Assembly: GCA_017979445.1 (NCBI GenBank) | Contig: CM030706.1 | Location: 8,666,967 to 8,730,966 of the forward strand | Direction: 5' to 3' | Source: Akebia trifoliata | Taxonomy: Eukaryota > Streptophyta > Magnoliopsida > Ranunculales > Lardizabalaceae | Length of the DNA: 64,000 nt | In this document: positions 38,562-48,093 of the stretch, piece after piece | How positions within the stretch are numbered: position 1 is the stretch's first letter | How the letters are laid out: every line of letters begins with the position of its first letter | Notes under the pieces: generated by a model | Told to the model about the DNA's origin: nothing | Databases searched by the model: none | What the model saw: only the letters and a program-made list of their open reading frames with translations | Position numbers and translations under genes: made by a program

Positions 38562-38644
38562 CTTTCCAGATCATAGAATCCTCTTCGCCTTTCCTGTAAA
38601 CTGGAGTAGCTGACCACACAAAGTGACCACCAGGTCGCAATACC
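38562..38644 (-). pseudogene. Captured exon of PMT-type (DUF248) methyltransferase
   Basis: The minus-strand frame reads VLRPGGHFVWSATPVYRK, GEEDSMIWK and then a splice donor (AAAG/GTATAT at 38561-38562). 'LRPGG-[FY]-FVWSATPVY' is the signature of plant Golgi methyltransferases of the QUA2/PMT family, part of the S-adenosylmethionine fold. Only about 27 residues are present. At its 5' side it runs directly, without an intron, into a glucose-6-phosphate dehydrogenase exon (38654-38690), so two genes were joined inside the transposon. The intact donor shows that genomic, unspliced DNA was captured. Confidence 0.75.
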
Positions 38645-38653
38645 AAGTGTTGA

Positions 38654-39520
38654 CTGTAACAGATGGTTCTGAATGATATCACAAATGATTCTGCAAAATG
38701 ATCAAAGCATACCTGTCATCTAATGGAGAAAAAACGAATAATTTAGGCAGATAAGCATATATACTCCAAATTTAGAAAACCTCCCAGATCCATTGGAAGA
38801 AAGGATCAAAGTCTCTGGGAATCCAAGAAAGAAAAATCATGAATCTACCAGTTAGTGGGACATAAGATGGTATTGTATAGGATAAACTTTGCAATCTTAA
38901 TAATGAGGCGAGGCATGACGATTTGATTCTAGAAGACAAACAATATATCTGAAACTGTTACATACAAGTGTTAGAAGCCAGAGTTTTACCCATATTCATC
39001 AAAATATCCACCCCGGCCTTCAGTTCCGAAATCCTCCCTGAACACAATCTACAAGAATCAATAAATAAGAAAATTATCAATTGAATCTAAATATGCAAGC
39101 AGAGAGATTAGAGACTGAAAATGAGACATGTTCAGGTGCATAAGTCATTGAAACTGTCCTACTCTCAGTAAAATAATTAATCATTGAAACCGAGCAAACA
39201 AATCCGTGGGGATAACGGATCAAGCATAAATACATAAACTAGCAATGATTAATACCATGAATCAAGTTTCTGCCTAGCAAATGAACAAGCACGAATACTG
39301 TAAGGATAACTAATATATCATAACTAGAATAAGATGAGACATGGTATACACATTTTTTTATTCCTAAATTATGATATAAGAAAATAACTTTAGGTGAACC
39401 ACATGAAGATAAAACCTTGAGCAAGATATCTCACCCACGTATATGATCCCTTAACTCATCATCTGAAATCTTGGTTCTTGCATAACCAAAAATGTGAAAT
39501 TCACTTGGTTGTAGGAAACC
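38654..39520 (-). pseudogene. Captured exons of cytosolic-type glucose-6-phosphate dehydrogenase
   Basis: Three minus-strand exons. 39435-39520 reads [20 protein letters not shown] then DELRDHIRG, with acceptor GCAG and donor GGTGAG; this is N-terminal G6PDH (the FGYAR motif follows the NADP-binding fold). 38990-39048 reads IVFREDFGTEGRGGYFDEYG with AG and GT borders. 38654-38690 reads IICDIIQNHLLQ after TTTTGCAG; the usual residue at the Cys is Arg. The intervening exons, including the catalytic segment, are missing, and only about 390 bases separate the first two pieces. Splice phases fit the parent gene, but joining exon 39435 to 38990 would break frame. Not functional. Confidence 0.85.
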
Positions 39521-39909
39521 CTGCAGCGATCCCAACAATAATTAGTTCATGAACACAATGGGTTTATTCAAAACAATTAAAAAAACAAAGAAACTATAAA
39601 ATTTACTATTACTATTCAATCAAAGTGATCACTTAGTTAAGTCTCATTGATTAGTGAACTCAAACCCCTGTTATGTTCCAACATTCATCATACAAGTAGA
39701 AGAGAAACTCTCTGTAAGAATGAACTCCTTTTTGTTTTTAGGGCTTCCATGCAACTCGTGCTTTATTGACATGAGGTTTTGCAACGGTTGCAACATGATC
39801 AATGTATGGTTGGTGAACTTGTTGGCTTCCTGGCACAACATGAACCAGCTGCATGAGAGGTTTGATGTGCAGCACAACGAATAAACAAGGGCAAGCATGA
39901 TGAAAATAC

Positions 39910-40259
39910 CTGAAAGTAAGGATCTGCCAATTCTTGGGCTTTGATGATGTATGGTTTTATGGTGCTCTTGGATGACTCGGAAACCTCAACAGTTTTAGTA
40001 ATTGAAGAGGAGGAAAAGGTTTAGAAAGTAAGACTACAACTCTCTCTCAAATCCCTCTCTATTAAACAATATGCTAAAAATAAAGAGAACCAAACTGTTA
40101 TATTGGCATCCAACATCACCCCATAATTAGAGATTATGCATACAAAGTAATTTAAAGAAATGTACTACAAAGGCTGTCAACACAGTATAGGAGAATTGGC
40201 AAAACTCACAGATTTAACTGTTTCCACATGGGGTTCAGCCCACTTCTGAGCTTGGAAGA
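39910..40259 (-). pseudogene. Captured exons of a coiled-coil (myosin-heavy-chain-like) plant protein
   Basis: Exon 40210-40259 reads FQAQKWAEPHVETVKS with AG and GTGAGT borders. Exon about 39910-40005 reads TKTVEVSESSKSTIKPYIIK, AQELADPYFQ, then donor CAG/GTATTT. The repeated 'A-x-PH/PY' amphipathic pattern recalls the C-terminal region of plant proteins annotated as myosin-heavy-chain- or DNA-repair-ATPase-related (identification from memory, moderate). The donor is in phase with the following G6PDH exon at 39520 (Q/GFL), exactly the phase and residue at which the true G6PDH first exon ends, so this exon has taken the place of G6PDH exon 1. Confidence 0.5.
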
Positions 40260-40602
40260 CTAGATTAATCTGACCGCATAATTAATTATTGAAGTACTCT
40301 CATATTATTAAACTAGAGTACCTTTTGCATTGTGACATCCAACACATATTTCCCATGTTCATTCCAGTGTGTTGCAAAAAAGGACTACATATTGAAATCC
40401 TAAACATTATTCTTAGTTTTCGATCATATGAGATTATTGAAAAAGAACAGTCATGTACGAGCACCTGATATTTATTCCTCTAAAAGACCACATCTCAAGT
40501 TCCATCATTGATCAACTTCCTGCTTTCACAACCGATGGAACTCCTCATATCGCACCCCATAAGCTTCTTCGATTGGTTCATTGTAATTTTAAAAAAAAAA
40601 AA

Positions 40603-40716
40603 AAAAACAGTAATTGAAGTTCAATGGAAGCTCGCACCAACAGACGATGCAACTTGGGAGACCTGGCATTTCTTGAAGCACACTTTCCTATTTTCAAATT
40701 CAGGGAGACTTTTGCA
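40603..40716 (+). pseudogene. Gypsy polyprotein C-terminal remnant
   Basis: The plus-strand frame reads VIEVQWKLAPTDDATWETW then HFLKHTF, the 'QW-x(3)-P-x(3)-ATWE' pattern that closes many chromovirus integrases. About 35 residues, without flanking LTR. It is an old fragment within the captured cluster, opposite in strand to the host exons. Confidence 0.55.
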
Positions 40717-42330
40717 AATTCAATTCCAACCAGTCTTCAAGTTTTAAAGGCCTACTACATATAAATATATAGTTAGAGAATATACAAATGACGTTTCTGT
40801 CAAAACCCATCCTCTTCAACCTCATTAGAAACCCTATATCTTGTTCTTGACTTTTGGAAAATATAATTTTGCGGGTGAGTGGTGATAGAGTTACCACATT
40901 CCACAAAAAATGTTTAACATCCCAATTAATTCAAAGATTTAATCGACTAATCACTTGTTCGGAGAATTTTAACAATCGAAGATTTCGAGACTCAGGATAA
41001 GACTTTAGCTCAGTTTAAATTTGTAATTTGATTTCCCATTGAACAATTTGTTAGAGCAAATGGAATTCAAAACCCTACCTAAAATGGTGAATGAGAGGGA
41101 GCAAAACGGCTTGGGGTATTCTTCCAAACCCAAATCCTATCTCAAAAGTCTCATTTGTTTAGCTTTCCGATCTTCTTAGATAACAAAACATACAGTTGTA
41201 ACACCCCCAAAAAAAAATGATAAAAGCAGGAAAAGACCACCACAAAGACTAAGTAGAAAAATTACACAGCCCTAATTTTAATCCGATTTTTAGCAAATAT
41301 TTGTCCAAACTATCAAATTTTGCCATTTTCTTATAAAAATATTCCCATGTACCAACTTTTCTCCCATAACAGTAATGCATTTGTAATTTTGTTGCTAATT
41401 AAGGAAATTAAAATCATCCCAACAGGAAAACCATCTATAACAACAGAGAGAATGAGAAGGAAACAAAAAGGTAACCAACAACAATGACACTAACCTCTTT
41501 TAATAATAGAAACATTAGCCACCAACACATCCCCAACCATCTCTTGTTTATTTGAACCCCGGACCCACAAAAACCAAATTATTCATCCAATCCACCCTAT
41601 TCAGGCCTGCAACCAATCAACAACATAAAACCAACCAAAAAGAAATCTAATCAACTTCAAGCTTTTAGACATCAAGTGGGCAGGAAATGTGAAGAAAAAA
41701 CAACAAAACAGATGACTCCGAACAAAAACATATAAAAATGTGGAAAAAAAAACAAAAAACAAAAAGAAATCTAATCAACTTCAAGCTTTTAGACATCAAG
41801 TGGGCAGGAAATGCAAAGAAAAAACAACAAAACAGATGACACCAAACAAAAACATATAAAAATGTGGAAAAAAAAAAAACACAAAAAACAAGAAGTTAAA
41901 CTTGCACCATTTAACAACTATTTCGACAATGGCACCACTAGTTGGTGAAAAAATAGAAGATTAGAATTACCATATTAACACTTGACTAAATTAAAGCCTT
42001 GAAGTTTGCCCACTCTTTTCTATTTGACAGGCCCATCAATTTACTAATTTTTGTCCACTCTTTAGTTTCTACAATCTATGGTGACTATGTTATCCCAAGT
42101 ATGGAAGACCTAATCGAGATGCATTAACGATACGCCATTTACACCAAAAGAAAGAAGTATCTAACATGGATATGGCATTATTTAGAAGAGGGTTAGGGTG
42201 TTCAGTCATAAACATTCAACAAAAAAGATGTAGAGGAATATCTAATTCTAGAGCCGATACCACAATCATTTTGAATGATTGCTTTCTAAACATTATTTTT
42301 CTGAGTGTATTAGTAAATCAGATAAGGTTT
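40717..42330. other. CACTA-1 interior; tandem duplication at 41638-41870
   Basis: No supportable gene. Bases 41638-41745 and 41758-41866 are a near-identical tandem pair ('agaaatctaatcaacttcaa' ... 'aaaacatataaaaatgtgg') about 120 bases apart. Downstream on the minus strand of the isocitrate dehydrogenase fragment, so parts may be its captured 3' flank. Confidence 0.55.
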
Positions 42331-42908
42331 TTACAACTTTGCCTTGGCTAACAGTCTTGCTCTCAGCTCCTCTGCAACAGCATCAATGAACTCTTCAGTA
42401 CTCAGATACTGGCCCCTGGTAACCCTGCACAGAAGAAAAGAAAAATCCAACAAAAAACACGCATTGTGAACAACACACAAAAATATACAGAGGATACCCG
42501 TGAGAGAACTTACTTGGGTCCATGGATGAGAAGTGCAAGATCCTTAGTCATCTTTCCAGATTCCACAGTTCCAACACAAGCTGCTTCCAGTTTCTTAGTG
42601 AAATCCAACAGTTTAGGATTGTTGTCCAATTTGGCCCTGTTGACCACACACTAATTTTTGGGTCACTGTTCTTCATGATTTTCAGAATAATGGCCTTAAT
42701 CTTTCAATTATAAACAAGATATGTATATGCTCACAACTCATCAAATAAAAAACAAATTAATTCCATACCTGTGTGCAAGCCCACGTGACCAAGCAAAGAT
42801 TGAGGCAATGCTATTTGTACTGGTTTCACCTCCTTTCTGATGATCCCTGTAGTGGCATGTAACCGTGCCATGGGCTGCTTCAGCTTCAATGGTCTTCCCA
42901 TCTGACAC
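42331..42908 (-). pseudogene. Captured last three exons of NADP-isocitrate dehydrogenase
   Basis: Exon 42769-42908 reads [20 protein letters not shown], then [20 protein letters not shown]; exon 42514-42636 reads [20 protein letters not shown], then [18 protein letters not shown]; exon 42331-42424 reads VTRGQYLSTEEFIDAVAEEL, RARLLAKAKL and stop TAA. All GT/AG sites are present, phases are continuous and no stop interrupts, so this is the true C-terminus of a plant NADP-ICDH (the '[10 protein letters not shown]' segment lies in the NADP-binding region). Arg-to-Cys at VTCH is unusual. The roughly 300 N-terminal residues, with the isocitrate and metal ligands, are absent upstream, so it cannot be an enzyme. 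Confidence 0.88.
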
Positions 42909-45900
42909 CTGAAATCCAAACCAAACTCCAATTTATTCAGAGACTTGCGTACGTACAAAGAAACAAAAAAAATGATATAAAAGGTGTTTACAACAATAAT
43001 CCATATCATATAAAGATTTTCGTGGCCATCAATCTGTTATCATTATTGTCGTTGTTATCCACAACCAATCCAAACATGGCAAATAACATGCAAAGTTAGA
43101 ATAGTATATAGAAATTATGAGTAAACGTTCTCAAAATCGAAAAACTTGTATAATGTCATGGTTCAATTACACTACAACAATAAGGCAAACAAGTTAGAAG
43201 TAAAGGCAAATTGCCCATTGCATGTCTTAAAATTCAAAGAAAAAAGATCTAAAAGTGAAGAGATGTTCTATATATAATAAAAGAAGATCTAAAAGTGAAG
43301 AGAAGTAAAGGCAAATTGGTCATTGCTATATATATATAGGTCCACAACCAAAGTATGACCCCACTTTAATAAATATGGTGACAACTCATTTGATGTATTA
43401 TTGTGTTTCTTCTACTTTTATCAAATTCTTGAAGACTCTGCACTTCCCTTTTTTCCCTTAGATTATTAGACTTTGACCTCACCTCACAATCCATCACCCA
43501 TCTTTTCAAACTTATCATACTCTTTTTTTACTTAATCCAAGACACCCTTGCTTACACACTTGCTTTCTTTCTCTCTCTTTCAATGTTATGTTTTAATCCA
43601 ATTCCAAACCCAATACCTCCCTCCCAGCCCCAGCCCCAGTCCCAGTCCCATGTATTGTTGCTGTTGGATTAGGGGAGGTTCCACATACTATTGTGAGAAC
43701 CGATCCCCAATAAGCATCAGATTGGTCCTAGATCAATCCCTACCAATCAGAACCAGATCCATTGGCAGCCCTAGGCTTCTCAATTTGGACTTGCATATAG
43801 AAGGCAAGGTGAGAAAAGCTGAAAAACAAAAGAATGTTGTCAGTGATAAGGCTTGTGGTGTGTGGATACCACGATCGGGTGGTTCAAAACCAAACCAATA
43901 GAGCCTGCCTTCAACTCTGTTGCCTAGCCATAAAATAAAAAATAAAAAAAGACGGCGAAGAAGCATAGATAGCAAACAATATGTTGGAAAAGAAAATATT
44001 CAAAATGGTAGTAATAGAAAAAAGTGGGTTAGCTTCGAACAACAAGACCTCTATAGAAGCTTGTAAACTATGGAATTTGCCTGAAATCATACAAAGCCCT
44101 CTATTATTGACCTCTCACCATTCAATCCCACACTGCTCTCAGGAAACACTCTTTACACAGCTGTTCATAGTGTGCACAGCTAGACATGTATAGAACTTAA
44201 GATATGAAGCATTTGGTCTTTAAATCAAAATTTATTGAGTTGTAAATGGACTGTGCCTAATATGCCCCACCCACATCAATAGTACACACATGGGTTTGTT
44301 CTCCACACACACCAAAATGGTTAGCTTTGGTGTTGTGTGGCTCCTGCCTTGAGTACATAAATGCCCAACACATTGGCTTTATGCCACCTTGAACCTATAT
44401 ACTTTATGTGCCAATGGGGATGGTTTAGTTGCCAAAAGCTGAAAAACTAAATCGTATGTGACATATTGCTCATACGACTCACTACTCACCAAGCAACAAT
44501 GAGAACTGCCAAGAAAGAGTCGAGAATGAGATGGAGCTCAAATCTAGCATCACATAGAAGTGAATCATTAAAAAAAGAAGTTGGTGTAACAATATAGAGC
44601 TCTCAAAGAAAAAAAAACAAAACAAAAATACAAAGAAAACAGATGGTTTTGCTACAGCTCAGTGAACTCATCCTTGTTAAACCAAGTTGATGGACTCAGT
44701 CATTCACCACCACTATCACCCATCAACAATTCCAAATATTGTTCACAAATAAATTTAACTCCAATACACATGATTACCTGCTCTGTAACTAAGAATTAAC
44801 ATACATTAAGAGACTAAAAAAACAGCAGATTATCTGACTCAAACATTCGTAGCAAAGATCTGATGGTTTCATATGTAGCTTCATTGCAGATTATTTGTAA
44901 CATTCCAAATGATCTTCAAGGGCAAAGACTTTATTGGAAACTGACTCAAACAAAGATCTGGTGGCTACATTTGAGTATTTAACAAAGTACGCAATTAACA
45001 TTGGTCCTTCATTGACTATACTTCCCCACATTCACGTAGTGTGATGCATGTTTTCCTCTCTTCGTAATTATTCTATTAAATTAAAGTGTGGGTTACAGTA
45101 ACTAAGTCATGGAATCATCACAGAAAGCACTGAAAAGAACAAGTAAAAGACTCATTGGAATACATGACACAGTTGTTATAAATGTGGAGCTCAAGTGAGT
45201 AAAGATCTCCACTTGACTTGGTTCACCATTAAGAAGAGGCACCTCCCATCTTCTACATTCATATAGCAAAACCAGAAATTTTGCATGATCGAGGAGGAGT
45301 TCATATATAGGATGATAAATATGGCATGGAAGTACTTCTAAGCAAGGACTACAGCTTCAACAGCCGTGGATTGAACAACTTGCTGCTCCAACTGATGATC
45401 ACCTTCCCATATCTCAGGCAGAGAAACTGACTTTTTTTTATGTTCTTTTTTCCAATAAATGATTAAGAAGATAAAGGAAAGATTGATTTAGAAACAAAAA
45501 GGACAAAAATTTACTCTAAATATTGACAACAACTAGCATGGAAACCTTCATAACACAATGAAGAATGAAAAGAAGAGAAAATCAATACGTGTAGCTTTTT
45601 GAGTAGTTTATTTTTCTTATATATTTGCTTTTCAATCTCTCCAATCTAGCAAGAAAACAGAGGCAAGAAAACACTCAACAATTTCAAATAATAAAACATA
45701 AAATTAAATTCTCATATTACATAAAAATATGGCAAACGAACTTGGGTGACTACTGCTACTCTTCATGTTCAGCATAAAAATGAATTAGTAAGTAAAATAA
45801 TCCATAGCCACCTGTTTGAACAATGAACTAATTAAGTAAAATGAACTTGGTGACTAAGCCCAGATCTCTGGAATTGATTGGAGCATTCATTCCTAATTCT

Positions 45901-47049
45901 CATATATACACATCTAACTAAGGACTAGGAACACCAAAATTTGACTGAGAATCAGTCCCAATATTGGAATATTTATTGTTAATTTTACCACTAATCCATC
46001 CCACTTAAACCCTATTAGAAACAAAGAAGATCTTTCATTCAACAAAGCTTTGAAGGAAAAAAGGAAAACATAACTTCTCTTCCATAGCTGCTCCACAGAA
46101 CAATATTAAGAGATTAATCAAAAGGCACAAAAGAACAAAATACAAGTAAATATTTAGATAAAACAGAAGCTAAAATATGAGAAAATAAAAAGTACTCAAA
46201 TAAAACCTTCGAAGTCTCATGACGTCATTTCCACAGTCTCATACCAAGCTCATCAAAATCTCCAAATAATTACTTTTGCCCCACAAAATCGCGACATTGC
46301 CATGGAGTTATACTACCAACGATAGTGCAGTCATGGAGCTAATGATCTGGTATTACTTTGACTCTGTCATTTGCATTGTTCTATTTAATTAGAATTATGA
46401 GAATATTTGGATTTTTGGCGTTCCTATCTGGTTTTTATGAAATGTAATTCAATATAATTAAGTGTTTCACTCACTCAATTGGTACTGATGGTTTGTTAGT
46501 GGGCATGGTACCCGGTTGCCAGTTTAGACTAAAATGTATACAAAATTTTGGTTCAGATTATTGGGAAGGGTGATTTGATGCAAGAGAATTCAGAGTCTAT
46601 TTTTTTTTTCTTTAAATTCTGAGAAACCAACAAACATGACTTTATGTATAGTCACACACTTGTTTTGCAAATTTTTGAAGATACTTCATGATTAAATAAT
46701 ATCATATTCAATTTGTTTGAATCTAAGTGTTTTCCACAATCTCTTGGGGATAGATATCCTTAGGGAGAGATTGACTATTTTACCCATAAATTAACACTTA
46801 AAATAGTTCAATTTTACTTTTTGATGATTATCACTCCCAATATAGATCCATTGTAGCACTTTAGGCCACTCCCAATGTTGTGGAAACATGTCATACCAAC
46901 TTTGTGAAGTTCTATTGTGATTAACTTATGAATTGGTGTGTGGGATTACTATGGCAATAGCAGCTTTCTTTTATTATTTATTAGAGTTTTCAATGTATGT
47001 AGGTTTGGAGGACATAGGTGAAATGTATAATATATATATATATATATAA
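42909..47049. other. CACTA-1 interior with little recognisable
   Basis: I looked here for the upstream ICDH exons on the minus strand and found none. A CCAGCCCCAGTCCCAGTC run lies near 43626, and the overlapping plus and minus frames at 43548-43975 match nothing I know. Two copies of 'aagatctaaaagtgaagaga' lie at 43243 and 43286. One possible captured exon is described at 45338-45426. Otherwise A/T-rich, intron-like. Confidence 0.45.
45338..45426 (-). pseudogene. Possible captured terminal exon, gene unknown
   Basis: On the minus strand, after a pyrimidine-poor but valid GTCAG acceptor, the frame reads SLPEIWEGDHQLEQQVVQST, AVEAVVLA and TAG. Composition and the acceptor look exonic, and orientation agrees with the other captured exons, but I do not recognise the protein. 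It may equally be chance. Confidence 0.3.
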
Positions 47050-47567
47050 ACTTACAGCAGCGGATACAAATTTCGCCTCTATATATTATTTGATATATAA
47101 TATTTTTTTGTGAAAAAAAGTTTCTAGCAGCGGATATTAATATGCGTTGCTAGATTGTATTTTTAGAACAAAATCTATTGCAGCGGATATTAATATCCAC
47201 AGCTATACATCTTATATTCTATTTATTTAAAAAGCACCTATGGCAAGGGATATTAATATCCGCCACTATACATCTTATATTTTATTTGTTTAAAATAGAT
47301 TTATTGCAACGGATATTAATATCCGCCGTTAAAGCTATTATATTCTATTCGTTTAAAAATGGACCTATTGCAGCGGATATTAATATTCATCGCTAAAGTT
47401 ATTACCTGCAATAGCAGACTAGGTTATCCGCTGCTAAATTTAGCGACCGAAGCAATAACGACGGATCTGGTTTCCGTTGCTCATCCGCCGCAATATCTTT
47501 TAACGATGGAAAAAGTACCATATAGCGGTGGAAAATTCCGCCGCTGCAGAACAAAAATGTTGTAGTG
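47050..47567. repeat. CACTA-1 right subterminal repeat array and terminus
   Basis: About seven copies of 'gcagcggatattaatatccgc'-like palindromes at 47055, 47128, 47180, 47243, 47307, 47372 and 47410, spaced about 62-73 bases with 'cttatattctatttgttta' spacers, then CCGCCG-rich DNA up to the CACTACAACA terminus (reverse strand). Short in-frame readings here come from the repeat and are not genes. Confidence 0.85.
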
Positions 47568-47789
47568 CATCTTGTCAATGTTTTTTCATATTCCAGAACT
47601 CACCAAAAACTATATATCTAAAGGCTTTCATAACAAAGCAGGTTTGAAGTCAGTGTATGAATTAGACAGCCTTATCTTATCCAAGAATGAGATTTTCGTG
47701 GGTCATTGATAATTTTGTAACAACATGATTCGCCCAAATTTATTGATGAAAATTCTTTTTTGTTTATATTGAGTAGAGTAACATGTATA
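47568..47789 (+). pseudogene. Copia remnant, copy A, right half
   Basis: Continues the fragment cut at 31097: the frame reads MFFHIPELTKNYISKGFHNK then LKSVYELDSLILSKNEIF, the linker before the copia integrase. Aligns with 52376 to about 52585. Similarity to copy B ends at the hairpin starting at 47790. Confidence 0.7.
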
Positions 47790-47833
47790 TTCTGCTAATT
47801 CTTTCCATGCATAAATGGAAAGAATTAGCAGAA
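47790..47833. repeat. Perfect 19-bp inverted repeat with 6-base loop
   Basis: TTCTGCTAATTCTTTCCAT (47790-47808), loop GCATAA, then its exact reverse complement (47815-47833). It lies about 260 bases downstream of the UGT stop codon on that gene's reading direction, and precisely where copy A and copy B homology ends. It could be a duplication-junction scar or a foldback remnant; a role in UGT 3' end formation is possible but unsupported. Confidence 0.85.
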
Positions 47834-48093
47834 AATCAGCTGCTATAAATAGGTCAATGGATGCACATATGGAAGGCCTTTGATTTGCCTTTGATTAAGG
47901 CAGAGAATCCTCAACAGAACATATAATCAAAATTGCATTTAACAAGAAATACCAAATGTTCAAAAAGTCTAGACAATAATTTTTTTTCTCAAGAACATTT
48001 ATTTATTTGAAGCGTACACATTTTGTTGATTTCTCATCAGATTGTTAGTCTAATTTTGGTCATCAGCCTTCCACTCATTGGATCAAATCTCTG

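Larger units (their letters stand above)
31098..47567. mobile_element. CACTA (En/Spm-like) element, family 1, 16.47 kb, with captured host exons
   Basis: Left end CAATACAACATTTATG and right end, in reverse complement, CACTACAACATTTTTG. Flanked by CAT on both sides (31095-31097, 47568-47570), a 3-base target duplication as CACTA elements make. The paralogous empty site at 52366-52384 reads 'agtcatacatcttgtcat' with one CAT. Both ends carry arrays of a palindromic GCGGAT..ATCCGC motif. The interior holds minus-strand exons from several host genes with introns, a copia fragment, pieces of two other CACTA families and a gypsy tail. No TNP2-like transposase was recognised, so it is probably non-autonomous. 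Captured genes in CACTA elements are known in plants; this combination is new to me. Confidence 0.9.

Noticed and set aside
38562..42908. A functional NADPH-production gene cluster (G6PDH plus ICDH)
   Set aside because: Both genes are fragments lacking catalytic parts and lie in a transposon; a coordinated cluster is not supported.
43548..43975. Overlapping plus (117 codons) and minus (80 codons) frames with a Pro-Ser run
   Set aside because: No domain, no splice context, and the Pro-Ser part is a CCCAG repeat. Left as unexplained interior of CACTA-1.
44150..44175. 'gttcatagtg' as the right end of the nested family-2 CACTA starting at 37239
   Set aside because: The neighbouring bases lack the GACGG subterminal motifs and the full TIR.
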